58,767 bases of DNA from positions 1-58,767 of the forward strand of contig JAIENY010000028.1 of NCBI GenBank assembly GCA_019750915.1. The letters run 5' to 3'. Of this stretch, positions 42,739 to 51,996 are shown piece after piece. The stretch is from Xanthobacteraceae bacterium (GTDB lineage: Bacteria; Pseudomonadota; Alphaproteobacteria; Rhizobiales; Xanthobacteraceae). The stretch's first letter is position 1; every line of letters begins with the position of its first letter. The notes below the pieces were generated by a model, which saw only the letters and a program-made list of their open reading frames with translations, had not been told where the DNA came from and ran no database searches. The position numbers and the translations under genes are program-made.

Positions 42739-44070
42739 GTGACGTTAGAAACACTTCCGAACGCCATCGCCAAAAACAACGTCAGTTCCCACGGCGTCTC
42801 CTTCATTCTGAAGAAAGCCTTGCTCAGCGCATTTGTCGCGGCCGTGCTGTTCTCGCTGATGATCGGAATCCGCACGGAGGCCGGTCCAACAGGGCAGTTG
42901 ATCTATTGGACGCGGTTTGGCGATCTCGCAATGATTGTTGGCGGCGTATTCGGGGGCAGTATCCTCGTTGAACTTGCCCGTCAATGGTTTGGAGCACCGC
43001 AGCGTGCGCCGCTAATTCCGGAAAAGATGCGATCGCAAGTCATTGCGCTTGGGCGATGGATTGGACCCGCCCTCCTCGTCTTTGCGCTGCTTGTCCCGAT
43101 TATCTTCTACAATAGCCGCTATATGCTCGACCTTGGCGTCCTGGTGCTGACCTATGTCATGCTCGGATGGGGATTGAACATCGTTGTCGGTCTCGCGGGA
43201 CTGCTCGACCTCGGCTATGTCGCGTTCTACGCTGTCGGGGCGTATTCCTACGCGCTGCTGTCTACGACCTTCGGACTGTCATTCTGGATTTGCCTGCCAC
43301 TCGCGGGAATTCTGGCGGCACTCTGGGGCGTGTTACTGGGTTTCCCGGTGCTGCGTCTGCGCGGCGATTATCTTGCGATCGTGACCCTGGCGTTCGGTGA
43401 AATTATTCGTCTTGTGCTGCTGAACTGGCAAAATGTCACGGGCGGCCCAAACGGCATCTCAGGCATCGCGCGGCCGACGCTGTTCGGCATTCCCCTCGCC
43501 CCCGGACCAAACGGCCTTGCCGCGAAGCTCGGCATCGCCTTTTCACCGACACACCGCGTAGTCTTCTTATTCTACATCATCCTAGCGCTGGCATTGCTGA
43601 CAAACTGGGTCACGATCCGGCTTCGAAGGCTTCCGATTGGCCGCGCATGGGAAGCCCTGCGCGAAGACGAAATCGCCTGCCGTTCGCTCGGCATCAACAC
43701 CACACTGACCAAACTGTCCGCGTTCGCGACGGGCGCGATGTTCGGCGGCTTCGCAGGCGCATTTTTCGCTACGCGCCAGGGTTTCATCAGTCCTGAATCG
43801 TTTTCGTTTCAGGAGTCGGCTCTCGTGCTGGCGATCGTGGTGCTCGGCGGTATGGGATCGCAACTGGGCGTGGTGCTCGCTGCAGTCGCGATGATTGGCG
43901 GTTTCGAGCTATTCCGAGGCTTCGAGCAATTCCGAATGCTCGCTTTCGGCGGCGCAATGGTCCTGTTGATGATCTGGCGGCCGCGTGGACTTGTTGGACA
44001 TCGCGAGCCAACGCTGTTTCTCAAAGGTCCGACGACCATCTCCGCGAACCTCGTCAAGGAGGGCCGATGA
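42739..44070 (+). CDS. livM: Branched-chain amino-acid ABC transporter permease (LivM type)
   Basis: 443 aa beginning with GTG. It has about ten membrane helices; an extra N-terminal hydrophobic region (residues 30-90) precedes the conserved part, as in LivM proteins of this group. Signatures are YVMLGWGLNIVVGLAGLLDLGYVAFYAVGAY, RLRGDYLAIVTLAFGEIIRL, and the coupling loop GRAWEALREDEIACRSLGIN. The stop overlaps the start of livG by four bases (ATGA). Confidence 0.92.
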   Translation: MTLETLPNAIAKNNVSSHGVSFILKKALLSAFVAAVLFSLMIGIRTEAGPTGQLIYWTRFGDLAMIVGGVFGGSILVELARQWFGAPQRAPLIPEKMRSQVIALGRWIGPALLVFALLVPIIFYNSRYMLDLGVLVLTYVMLGWGLNIVVGLAGLLDLGYVAFYAVGAYSYALLSTTFGLSFWICLPLAGILAALWGVLLGFPVLRLRGDYLAIVTLAFGEIIRLVLLNWQNVTGGPNGISGIARPTLFGIPLAPGPNGLAAKLGIAFSPTHRVVFLFYIILALALLTNWVTIRLRRLPIGRAWEALREDEIACRSLGINTTLTKLSAFATGAMFGGFAGAFFATRQGFISPESFSFQESALVLAIVVLGGMGSQLGVVLAAVAMIGGFELFRGFEQFRMLAFGGAMVLLMIWRPRGLVGHREPTLFLKGPTTISANLVKEGR

Positions 44071-44903
44071 CCCCATCGGACCACATCCTCGATGTAAAAC
44101 ACCTGTCGATGCGCTTCGGTGGCATCGTTGCCGTCAATGATCTGTCATTTAACGTCAACCGCGGCGACATCACTGCTCTGATCGGCCCCAACGGTGCAGG
44201 CAAGACAACGGTCTTCAACTGCATCACCGGATTTTACAAGCCGACGACCGGTATGCTGAAGCTGACCCATGACAACGGAAAAACCTTCTTGCTGGAACGG
44301 CTGTTCGACTATCGCGTGTCGAAAACTGCAAAGGTGGCGCGGACCTTCCAGAACATTCGCCTCTTCGCAGGCATGACTACCCTGGAAAATCTGATGGTGG
44401 CCCAGCACAATCCACTGATGCGCGCCTCGGGACTGACGCTGCTGGGCCTGTTAGGTGTGCCGAGCTTCCGCCGTGCCGAACAGCGCGCCATTGAGAAGGC
44501 GACGTTCTGGCTGGACCGTATCGGATTGAGTGATCGCGCGGATGACGCCGCCGGGAACCTTGCCTATGGCGATCAGCGGCGACTTGAGATTGCGCGCGCG
44601 ATGTGCTCCGAACCCTCGCTGCTTTGTCTCGATGAACCGGCGGCCGGACTGAACGCCCGCGAAGGCGCGGCGCTCAGCGAATTGCTGCTTTCGATCCGCA
44701 AAGAACATGGCACCTCGATCCTCTTGATCGAGCACGACATGTCGGTTGTCATGGAGATCGCCGATCGCATTGTCGTGCTCGACTACGGGGTTAAGATCGC
44801 AGAGGGCACACCGCGCGAAATCCGCGACGATCCCAAGGTAATTGCGGCCTACCTCGGTGCCGACGAACAGACCGCGGTGGAAATGATGGAGCAGGACGCA
44901 TGA
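44067..44903 (+). CDS. livG: Branched-chain amino-acid ABC transporter ATPase (LivG type)
   Basis: 278 aa. Walker A is GPNGAGKTT (about residues 39-47), the Q-loop follows in TFQNIRLFAGMTTLEN, the ABC signature is replaced by NLAYGDQRRLEIARA, and Walker B is LLCLDEPAAGLN with the switch His in IEHDMSVVM. The C-terminal LivG extension (IAEGTPREIRDDPKVIAAYLG) is present. It pairs with LivF to energise transport. ATGA overlaps join it to both livM and livF. Confidence 0.95.
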   Translation: MTPSDHILDVKHLSMRFGGIVAVNDLSFNVNRGDITALIGPNGAGKTTVFNCITGFYKPTTGMLKLTHDNGKTFLLERLFDYRVSKTAKVARTFQNIRLFAGMTTLENLMVAQHNPLMRASGLTLLGLLGVPSFRRAEQRAIEKATFWLDRIGLSDRADDAAGNLAYGDQRRLEIARAMCSEPSLLCLDEPAAGLNAREGAALSELLLSIRKEHGTSILLIEHDMSVVMEIADRIVVLDYGVKIAEGTPREIRDDPKVIAAYLGADEQTAVEMMEQDA

Positions 44904-45631
44904 ACGCGCCCCTCCTCTCCATCCGCGGGCTGCACGCGGCTTATGGCAATATCGAAGCCCTCAAGGGGGTCGACCTTGAGGTCAATAGCGGCGAGATCGT
45001 CGCGTTGATCGGCGCAAATGGCGCCGGAAAATCGACGCTGATGATGACCATCTTCGGCCGCCCCCGTGCTCGCGACGGCGAGATCGTCTTTGATGGTGAG
45101 AACATCACCGATGTGCCGACTCACCAGCTCGCGCGCCTGCGAATCGCGCAATCGCCCGAAGGGCGGCGCATTTTCGGACGCATGAGTGTCGCCGAGAACC
45201 TTCAGATGGGTGCCGACGCGGCTGGCGGCGACAAGGCCAGACACGCCAGCGAGCTTGAGCGCGTGTTAGCGCTGTTTCCGCGCTTGAAAGAACGCTTCAA
45301 CCAGCGCGGCGGCACACTTTCCGGCGGCGAGCAGCAGATGCTGGCGATCGGCCGTGCGCTGATGAGCCGCCCTCGCCTGTTGCTCCTCGATGAGCCCTCG
45401 CTCGGGCTTGCTCCCCTGATCACGCGTCAGATTTTTGACGCGATCCGCTCTCTGAACAAAAACGACGGCCTGACCGTTCTGATCGTCGAGCAGAATGCCA
45501 ATCACGCACTCAAGCTCGCGGACCGCGGTTATGTTCTGGTCAATGGTCAGATCACGATGTCGGGCACGGGCAAGGAGCTGCTCAACCGGCCCGAAATCCG
45601 CGCGGCCTATCTCGAAGGCGGACGGCATTGA
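44900..45631 (+). CDS. livF: Branched-chain amino-acid ABC transporter ATPase (LivF type)
   Basis: 243 aa. Walker A is GANGAGKST (near residue 35), the signature LSGGEQQMLAIGRAL is intact, Walker B reads LLLLDEPSLGLAP and the switch His position is occupied by Gln in VEQNANHAL, as usual for LivF. It ends YLEGGRH. Overlaps livG by four bases and stops one base before the next start. Confidence 0.95.
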   Translation: MNAPLLSIRGLHAAYGNIEALKGVDLEVNSGEIVALIGANGAGKSTLMMTIFGRPRARDGEIVFDGENITDVPTHQLARLRIAQSPEGRRIFGRMSVAENLQMGADAAGGDKARHASELERVLALFPRLKERFNQRGGTLSGGEQQMLAIGRALMSRPRLLLLDEPSLGLAPLITRQIFDAIRSLNKNDGLTVLIVEQNANHALKLADRGYVLVNGQITMSGTGKELLNRPEIRAAYLEGGRH

Positions 45632-45632
45632 C

Positions 45633-46004
45633 ATGAACGGCCTCTATGTCAACGAAGCCTGGTATCAGGAGATTTTCATTACGCTGATCCTCGGCGGCGG
45701 CTGTGCCTGGCTCGCCGGGCGAGCGATCGCATCCACCTGGCGCAGCGTCTGGATCGCCGCGATTGCTGCGGTGCCAATGGCGCTCGCGGTCCGCTTTGTG
45801 CACTTTGCTTTGTTCAACGAGCCATTGTTGTCATTGGCACCATGGCTGATCGAAACGCTGATCATGCTGGCGGTCATATGCCTGTCATTCCAACGGACCA
45901 GGGCCCTGCAAATGGTCCGCCAGTATTACTGGCTTTATGAGCCAAAAGGTCCGCTCGGCTGGCGGTTGCGGCAATGCGCGCAGGAACAGATTGCGCAGGA
46001 CTGA
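45633..46004 (+). CDS. Small membrane protein of the liv operon (DUF6867-like)
   Basis: 123 aa with three predicted membrane helices: FITLILGGGCAWLAGRAIA, IAAIAAVPMALAVRFVHFAL, and LIETLIMLAVICLSF, then a polar tail with QYYWLYEPKGPLGWRLR. Proteins like this occur in liv operons of Bradyrhizobium relatives between livF and the binding protein. The role is unknown; an accessory transport function is inferred from position only. The ATG follows the livF stop by one base. Confidence 0.8.
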   Translation: MNGLYVNEAWYQEIFITLILGGGCAWLAGRAIASTWRSVWIAAIAAVPMALAVRFVHFALFNEPLLSLAPWLIETLIMLAVICLSFQRTRALQMVRQYYWLYEPKGPLGWRLRQCAQEQIAQD

Positions 46005-46079
46005 AAAATCGCCGATGACTCGGGCCGGAATTCCGCAGACAATAGCAAGTAGTCCATCCGTCACGTTGAGGATCACCGC

Positions 46080-47192
46080 ATGACCAGACTCCGCCTTGCC
46101 ACCGTGGCCTTCGCTGCATTGTTCGGCCTGTCCGCGAACGCATCCGCACAAACGATACCAGTCGCCGTCGCTGGCCCGATGACCGGCGGTGAATCAGCTT
46201 TTGGCCGCCAGATGCGGAACGGCGCCGAACTGGCGGCTGCGGACCTGAACGCGGCCGGCGGGTTGCTTGGCAAGAAACTGGCGCTGCAAGTCGGCGACGA
46301 CGGTTGCGATCCGAAACAGGCGCGATCCGTCGCCGAAAAACTGGTCAACGACGGCGTGACGTTCGTCGCTGGTCATTACTGTTCATCCTCCTCGATCCCG
46401 GCGTCAGAAGCTTATGCCGACGGCAACGTTTTGCAGATCACACCGGCTTCGACCGCAGTGGCCTTCACCGAGCGCAAGCTTTGGAACGTTCTGCGTGTCT
46501 GCGGACGCGACGATCAGCAGGGCGGCACCGCTGCGGCCTATCTTCTGAAACATTACAAGGGCAAGAACATCGCGATCCTCAATGACAAGACCAGCTACGG
46601 CAAGGGTCTGGCCGACGAGGTGAAAAAAGCGCTCAACGCAGGCGGCATGCAGGAGAAACTGTTCGAGTCCTACAACAAGGGCGACAAAGACTTCAATTCG
46701 ATCGTCTCGCGTCTGAAGCTCAACAACATCGATCTGGTCTATGTCGGCGGCTATCATCAGGAAGCCGGCCTGATCCTGCGCCAGATGCGCGATCAGGGAC
46801 TTAAAACCATCCTAATGGCCGGCGACGCGATGAACGACAAGGAATTCGCGTCCATCACCGGTCCACTGGCAGCAGGAACGCTGTTCACTTTTGGCCCCGA
46901 TCCGCGCAACAAGCCGACAGCAAAGGCCATTGTCGAGAAGTTCAAGGCCAAGGGCATCGATCCGGAAGGCTACACGCTCTATACCTATGCCGCGTTCCAA
47001 ATCTGGTCGGACGCCGTGAAGAAAGCCGGCACCACCGATCCGCAGAAGGTGATGGCGACCATCAAAGCTGGCGAGTGGGATACGGTGATCGGCCCGCTGT
47101 CCTTCGATGACAAGGGTGACATCAAGCAGACCGGCTATGTCGTCTATCAGTGGGACGACAAGGGCAATTATGCGGAGCTTCCCAACGGCTAG
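46080..47192 (+). CDS. livK: Branched-chain amino-acid ABC transporter substrate-binding protein
   Basis: 370 aa. The signal peptide (LATVAFAALFGLSANASA) is followed by a type I periplasmic-binding fold: IPVAVAGPMTGGESAFGRQM, GLLGKKLALQVGDDGCDPKQ, FVAGHYCSSSSIPASE, and DLVYVGGYHQEAGLILRQMRDQG. The motif VAGHYCSSSSIP has the serine-rich ligand contact of Leu/Ile/Val-binding proteins. It acts in the periplasm as the capture subunit for the transporter encoded upstream. Its stop overlaps the stop of convergent ccdA. Confidence 0.93.
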   Translation: MTRLRLATVAFAALFGLSANASAQTIPVAVAGPMTGGESAFGRQMRNGAELAAADLNAAGGLLGKKLALQVGDDGCDPKQARSVAEKLVNDGVTFVAGHYCSSSSIPASEAYADGNVLQITPASTAVAFTERKLWNVLRVCGRDDQQGGTAAAYLLKHYKGKNIAILNDKTSYGKGLADEVKKALNAGGMQEKLFESYNKGDKDFNSIVSRLKLNNIDLVYVGGYHQEAGLILRQMRDQGLKTILMAGDAMNDKEFASITGPLAAGTLFTFGPDPRNKPTAKAIVEKFKAKGIDPEGYTLYTYAAFQIWSDAVKKAGTTDPQKVMATIKAGEWDTVIGPLSFDDKGDIKQTGYVVYQWDDKGNYAELPNG

Positions 47193-47923
47193 CCAAAATT
47201 CTGCAACGCTGGAAACATTTCCAGCAGCCATACTCCGATATTGGATACGGCGCCGGTCAGAAAACCGACGCCGACGAATATCATCAGCACGCCCATCCCG
47301 CGCTCGACAATGGCAAGATGCTTTTTCATCCGCGCAAAAACGGATGAAAAGCGTTCGACAAGAAACGCGGCGATCAGAAATGGAACACCAAGGCCCGCGG
47401 AATAGACCGCCAGCAGTCCCGCTCCCTTGGCGACCGTTTCCTCCGCAGCGGCAACCGATAGGATCGCCGCCAGCACCGGACCGATACAGGGCGTCCAGCC
47501 AAAGGCAAATGCGAGTCCCATCACGTACGCGCCCCAAAGGCCGACCGGCTTTGGAATCGGTAGACGTCCCTCACGCATCAGAAAGCCGATCCGCGTCAAA
47601 CCCAGGAAATGAAGCCCCATCGCGATGATGGCAAGACCTGCGACGATCGACAGTTCGGCGGACCATTGCCGCAGCACTGTGCCGATGACACTGGCGCTCG
47701 CGCCAAGCGACACGAACACCGTGGAAAATCCGAGCACAAACAGCAGCGCGCACAGCAGCACGGCGCGGCGTGAGACCGCAGGCCGCTCTTCGCTGGCAAC
47801 GTGCTCGATCGTCGCGCCGGTCAGGTAGACGAGATAAGCCGGGACCAACGGCAAAACACAAGGCGACAGGAAGCTGACGAGGCCCGCGAACAAAGCTGCC
47901 GGAATGGTGATGTTATGGATCAT
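47189..47923 (-). CDS. ccdA: Cytochrome c biogenesis protein CcdA
   Basis: 244 aa with six membrane helices. The two conserved cysteines lie in FLSPCVLPLVPAYLVYL and GWTPCIGPVLAAIL, which carry electrons from cytoplasmic thioredoxin across the membrane to periplasmic thiol-disulfide proteins needed for cytochrome c maturation. The length is typical for short CcdA proteins. ATG 47923 follows directly before the first helix; a long frame upstream is not conserved. The stop TAG overlaps the livK stop on the other strand. Confidence 0.92.
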   Translation of the reverse strand: MIHNITIPAALFAGLVSFLSPCVLPLVPAYLVYLTGATIEHVASEERPAVSRRAVLLCALLFVLGFSTVFVSLGASASVIGTVLRQWSAELSIVAGLAIIAMGLHFLGLTRIGFLMREGRLPIPKPVGLWGAYVMGLAFAFGWTPCIGPVLAAILSVAAAEETVAKGAGLLAVYSAGLGVPFLIAAFLVERFSSVFARMKKHLAIVERGMGVLMIFVGVGFLTGAVSNIGVWLLEMFPALQNFG

Positions 47924-48053
47924 GGGCTCTAGATGCCCTTTTCGGGCGCGGCGATGCAAGGCCTCACTTTTGCGTGTAGGTGCGCGGCGCAGTAACGAAG
48001 GGAACGATTGACCCTTTTGCGACAGTACGGTTTGGTGCGCACGGAGTTCAGCA

Positions 48054-49049
48054 ATGAAAAATCTTCTCACCGATATCGCCGGCGTCCGCGTCGGCCACGC
48101 ACAGGATGAAAGAATAGCCTCCGGCGTCACCGCCATCGTGTTCGACGAGCCAGCGGTCGCTGCCATGGATGTGCGCGGCGGCGGACCCGGCACGCGTGAA
48201 GGTGCGTTGCTTGATCTTGCAAATACGGTGGAGCGGATTGACGCCATCGCGCTCTCTGGCGGATCCGCATTCGGGCTCGAGACTGGCGGCGGCGTTCAGG
48301 CGGCTCTCGCCGAACAAGGACGCGGCTTCGCCGTCCGCGGAGCACTGGTGCCGATTGTACCGGGCGCGGTGGTGTTCGATCTTCTCAACGGCGGCGACAA
48401 AAAGTGGGGCCGCTTCGCGCCCTATCGCGACCTCGGCTACGCCGCGGCAGTTGCCGCAACGGCGGACACCTTCGCGCTTGGCAATGCGGGCGCCGGCCTT
48501 GGCGCAACGACCGGCACGTTCAAGGGCGGCGTCGGATCCGCCTCTGCGAAGTCGGGCGATGTCACCGTTGCGGCGCTCGCCGTGGTGAACGCCATCGGCA
48601 CCGTGACCGTCGGCGACGGTCCATGGTTCTGGGCTGCTCCGTTCGAACAGCATCAGGAGTTCGGCGGACGCGGCTTGCCCGCCGCCTTCACACCGGACAT
48701 GTTGCGAAGCCGTCTCAAGGGGGGCCCGAATGTCACCGCAATTGAAAACACCACCATAGCCGTGGTCGTCACTGACGCGACTCTCACCAAACCGCAGGCC
48801 CGAAGGCTCGCCATGATCGCGCAGACAGGCTTTGCCCGGGCTATTTATCCCGTGCATGCGCCGCTCGATGGAGACACCGTGTTTGCCGCCTCCATCGGTA
48901 ACAAGACGATCGATCCGCTTTATGGGTTGACGGAACTCGGAATGGTGGCTGCGAACGTGATGGCGCGGGCGATAGCCCGGGGCGTCTATGAAGCGAGCCG
49001 CCTGCCCTTTGCGGATGCGCAACCGTCCTGGAAAAGCAAATTCGGCTGA
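48054..49049 (+). CDS. P1-family peptidase (DmpA-like aminopeptidase)
   Basis: 331 aa of the DmpA/BapA P1 family, which cleave N-terminal residues from peptides or D-amino-acid amides after self-processing. DIAGVRVGHAQDER opens the protein, DVRGGGPGTREGALLDLANTV and LSGGSAFGLETGGGV follow, and GNAGAGLGATTGTFKGGVGSAS near residue 145 is the conserved glycine-rich segment preceding the processing site. The autocleavage position and nucleophile are not certain from sight. No signal peptide; cytoplasmic. Stand-alone gene. Confidence 0.9.
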   Translation: MKNLLTDIAGVRVGHAQDERIASGVTAIVFDEPAVAAMDVRGGGPGTREGALLDLANTVERIDAIALSGGSAFGLETGGGVQAALAEQGRGFAVRGALVPIVPGAVVFDLLNGGDKKWGRFAPYRDLGYAAAVAATADTFALGNAGAGLGATTGTFKGGVGSASAKSGDVTVAALAVVNAIGTVTVGDGPWFWAAPFEQHQEFGGRGLPAAFTPDMLRSRLKGGPNVTAIENTTIAVVVTDATLTKPQARRLAMIAQTGFARAIYPVHAPLDGDTVFAASIGNKTIDPLYGLTELGMVAANVMARAIARGVYEASRLPFADAQPSWKSKFG

Positions 49050-49099
49050 ACTCAAACGGTGCCAAGGCGTTAAGCGGGATAACCTCGGAGAAATGCGGT

Positions 49100-49318
49100 A
49101 TGCGCTCCACCGCCATTCGCAACTTTGCCTATGATCCGCTCGCACGCGAATTGTGGATAACCTTCGTAACGGGACGGCGCTATGTTTACTTCGGCGTACC
49201 GCCCGAAAAGTTTTCGGCGTTCGGGAATGCCGGTTCGCGTGGTGGATTCTTCAACCGCGAAATCCGCGATCAATACGCCTGCCGCGAGGTGACGACAGAT
49301 TGCCGCTTTGCGAGTTAA
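49100..49318 (+). CDS. KTSC domain protein
   Basis: 72 aa consisting of one KTSC domain, a small beta-rich fold of unknown function found alone or attached to RNA-related enzymes. The pattern is visible as YDPLARELWITFVTGRRYVYF, VPPEKFSAF, and SRGGFFNREIRDQYACRE. The only cysteines are in the last 15 residues. A GGAG precedes the ATG at about 12 bases. A role cannot be given. Confidence 0.8.
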   Translation: MRSTAIRNFAYDPLARELWITFVTGRRYVYFGVPPEKFSAFGNAGSRGGFFNREIRDQYACREVTTDCRFAS

Positions 49319-49496
49319 CGGAATGCGCCGGCAAATGCTCCGCGCATCGCGGTAGATAGATGACGTGCTTCATAAACGGCGTGATGCACTTCACGTAGGA
49401 TTTAAGGTTAGTTTCCCCTTTCCATTGGCGCATAACGCCGTGTTCTCCACGTTGCGCCGCGTGCACAATGTCGTGCACGAAAAGTGGAGTAACGTC

Positions 49497-49763
49497 ATGA
49501 AGAAGATCCTGTGTTTGGCCGTTATGGCAACGGCTCTCGTGAGTGCGCCCGCCTTCGCGGGCAACAAGGGCATCGGTGTCGGCGCCAACGTTCTGACCGG
49601 GAAAGGTGGCGTCCTCGGCCTGCTCGACGGTCGCGGCGCTCTCGTCGTGAATGCCTCGGTGACCACCGGAAAGGGTGGCGTGCTTGGTGCCGTTCTCGGC
49701 AAGGGCGGCGTACTCGGTGGAGTCCTTGGCGGGCACGGCGGCGGCTGCGGCTGCGGTTACTGA
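49497..49763 (+). CDS. Secreted glycine-rich repeat protein
   Basis: 88 aa. A signal peptide (LCLAVMATALVSAPAFA) precedes a mature part built from a GKGGVLG unit repeated four times in variants (TGKGGVLGLL, TGKGGVLGAV, GKGGVLGGV), with a tail of GHGGGCGCGY that carries two cysteines. This could form a small fibrous or metal-binding envelope protein. I do not recognise a family. ATG 49497 follows TGGAGT. Confidence 0.7.
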   Translation: MKKILCLAVMATALVSAPAFAGNKGIGVGANVLTGKGGVLGLLDGRGALVVNASVTTGKGGVLGAVLGKGGVLGGVLGGHGGGCGCGY

Positions 49764-49779
49764 GCTCCGCTGCAACAAG

Positions 49780-49807
49780 GCGGACGGGAGATTGCTCTCC
49801 CGTCCGC
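49780..49807. terminator. Perfect 12-bp hairpin between convergent genes
   Basis: GCGGACGGGAGA (49780-49791), loop TTGC, TCTCCCGTCCGC (49796-49807). It ends two bases before the stop of the minus-strand gene and 17 bases after the plus-strand stop. Probably a shared transcript end; there is no T run, so it may need Rho or act as a stability element. Confidence 0.7.
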
Positions 49808-49808
49808 A

Positions 49809-50978
49809 CTAGCCTTTGCGCAGGACATCCCTCGACACCTGCTTGGATAAGTTCCCGACGAAGGGGAAGAACCTCTTGGTCAGCGAAGTTGAGATCACCG
49901 TGCTCGTCGCCCTCTCACCGGAGATAAGCCTGCCTTTCGCGCAAGTGAGATCAACTCCGAGGGAGAGATCATTTCCGATATCCCGCACAGCCCCGACACC
50001 GAATGTTGATGTCTGCGCTTCGAATGGCGAGTCGAGATAAAGCGTCGTGAAGTGGCCTGCCGCCGCGGAGAGTGTCGTCTTCGGATCGATTTGCCACGAC
50101 AGTTTCCCTGCATAGATCGTATCGATTGTGATCGGCGAGATCGGGAACGTCGTTTCGTTCGCTCGCCGCGAGGCCGACAAGTCGACCGTCACCTGGGCAA
50201 TCGTCCATTTCACATTGGCGTCGTACAGAAACGTCTTCACGTTACTGAAATCAACATCATGCCATGTTCCGTAAAGCCGCGAGATCGCTCCCGAAATTGT
50301 CAGATCCTTATCGACATATTTCGCGAACAGAAATGGCTGAACCCGTTCGTTGTCGCGGCGGTAGCCGAAGACGTCCAATTCTTCGACATACCGGCGAACG
50401 GACAGATTCACCGAGCTTCCGATCTCCAGCTCGCCGGTCACGTAGCTGATGCCGGGAATTATCGTGCCGCGAAGATATTGCTGCGGATTGGGTAGAAAGT
50501 CCTGAAAAATTGCATTGGTTTGATTAAGGCTCGAACGCGCACCTTCCACGGTGAGAAAAGCCTTGAAGCCTCCAATCTTCACCTCACCCTTGATCGACTC
50601 GGCAAGGTCTGAGGAGCGGACACTGTAGTTATTCACCTCCGCAATTGTTGTCGTTGAAGCAATGCTGGCGTTATCGTCACCGAGCATTCCGCGCAGCACG
50701 ACCTTGCCGCTCAATGCAGGCACCACCTGCGAATTGGCGTATTGCGTATCGCTCGCCTCCGCCGCAACACCCAAACTATATCCATCAGCCTTCCGCGCCG
50801 CTGCCAGCGCAGCATCGGTGCCGATAAACGCAGAGCCGCCTGCGCCACTGCCGTTGGAAAACAACGGATTGGAATCGTACCCGCCACGCAACCGGAGCGA
50901 CGCCACGAAGTCGTCCTCCGCTATCGCAGGACGCCCCGTCACACCGAAGGCGATCATACAGATCAGCACATGCCGCAA
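49809..50978 (-). CDS. Outer-membrane beta-barrel protein of unknown function
   Basis: 389 aa. A signal peptide (cleavage near GRPAIAEDD) is followed by many alternating-hydrophobic strands: ASLRLRGGYDSNPLF, YSLGVAAEASDTQY, GEVKIGGFKAFLTVEG, LEIGSSVNLSVRRYVEE, and so on to the C-terminus. GGYDSNP resembles the start of outer-membrane beta-barrel (BBP2-like) proteins of Rhizobiales. The C-terminus (SRDVLRKG) lacks the classic final aromatic residue. The gene stands alone. Confidence 0.75.
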   Translation of the reverse strand: MRHVLICMIAFGVTGRPAIAEDDFVASLRLRGGYDSNPLFSNGSGAGGSAFIGTDAALAAARKADGYSLGVAAEASDTQYANSQVVPALSGKVVLRGMLGDDNASIASTTTIAEVNNYSVRSSDLAESIKGEVKIGGFKAFLTVEGARSSLNQTNAIFQDFLPNPQQYLRGTIIPGISYVTGELEIGSSVNLSVRRYVEELDVFGYRRDNERVQPFLFAKYVDKDLTISGAISRLYGTWHDVDFSNVKTFLYDANVKWTIAQVTVDLSASRRANETTFPISPITIDTIYAGKLSWQIDPKTTLSAAAGHFTTLYLDSPFEAQTSTFGVGAVRDIGNDLSLGVDLTCAKGRLISGERATSTVISTSLTKRFFPFVGNLSKQVSRDVLRKG

Positions 50979-51133
50979 TGTCAGAACTCCGCGTCACCAG
51001 ACATGGCGGCATTACGGAGCGGCATCGTTAGCGGGAAGTGAAAATCGCCCGATGCTACGTATTGCTACGTCGGCACCGGGCGAGATGCTACCGTGTGTGT
51101 GCTTGACGGTGAGCGGGCGCGCGTTCTACGCGC

Positions 51134-51739
51134 CTAGACCTTGATCGATGTAGAAGAAGCTCCATTCACGGCATTTGACTGCGCCTGGATCAGTTTCTCG
51201 ATCAAATTATACGATGAAGCGGCGTTCGATGACCCGCTCGAAGTTGCGGCGGGGGTCGTGCTCGAAACCTTGCTCCCATCCGCGTACGTCAGGGTCGTTG
51301 TCGTGGAACCGTTCGCGTCGGTCGATGTGGTGCTCGATGCGCCGTCGAGAGCCTGCGACAGAGCCGCCGCCAATCCGCCCCCGCCATGTCCGCCGCCGCG
51401 ATGTGCGCCGTGGGCATGAGGATGTGCGCCGGTCGAGGCGTTCGAGCCCTGCACTGCGCTCTTCAAGTCGGAGAGGTTGACGGAACCATCGCCGTTGACG
51501 TCCAGAAGAGCGCTAAACGTGCTGGCGGACAGCCGCCCGCTTTGGCCCTGGCTGGACTGCAACGAGGATGACGCCGCGTTGGTCGATGTAGCTGCGGATG
51601 GCGTGATTACGCTAAACGGGTTGGCCGTCGCATCCGTACTGCCCGTTGCCTTCGACGAAGCAGACGACGACACTTTCGACAGCAACGTCAATAGCAAATC
51701 CGCCGCGCCGGCCGCCGCTGCCCCTAAAGCTGCATACAT
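51134..51739 (-). CDS. EF-hand protein with Ser/Ala-rich low-complexity flanks
   Basis: 201 aa. The N-terminus is hydrophobic and Ala-rich (YAALGAAAAGAADLLLTLL). In the middle one EF-hand-like calcium loop, DVNGDGSVNLSDL, follows FSALL, preceded and followed by Ser/Thr/Ala-rich low-complexity sequence and a His/Gly-rich patch (HPHAHGAHRGGGHGGGG). The C-terminus is again polar. This arrangement resembles surface or exported EF-hand proteins of Bradyrhizobium relatives. Export route is not certain. ATG 51739 follows GGGGAG. Confidence 0.72.
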   Translation of the reverse strand: MYAALGAAAAGAADLLLTLLSKVSSSASSKATGSTDATANPFSVITPSAATSTNAASSSLQSSQGQSGRLSASTFSALLDVNGDGSVNLSDLKSAVQGSNASTGAHPHAHGAHRGGGHGGGGLAAALSQALDGASSTTSTDANGSTTTTLTYADGSKVSSTTPAATSSGSSNAASSYNLIEKLIQAQSNAVNGASSTSIKV

Positions 51740-51996
51740 GGCGATACTCCCCACACGCTGCGCCTGGCGCAGCCTAGAATTCCCCATTGATGGAAGAGCA
51801 AGCGTCGTGCCGCATGAAAATGACCGAAAATAAGGGATTTATTGCAATCAAAGCCGCTCACCAGACGGCAATTTCTGCCGGTGGAGGAAAAAACTGCCGG
51901 TCCTAGGCCCTAATCGCCACCAGCGCGCATTCCGGTTTTGCGCGGACACCACGGCCATGGTAGCGAGAGCCACACCCTGACCAGACGAAGATCGAC

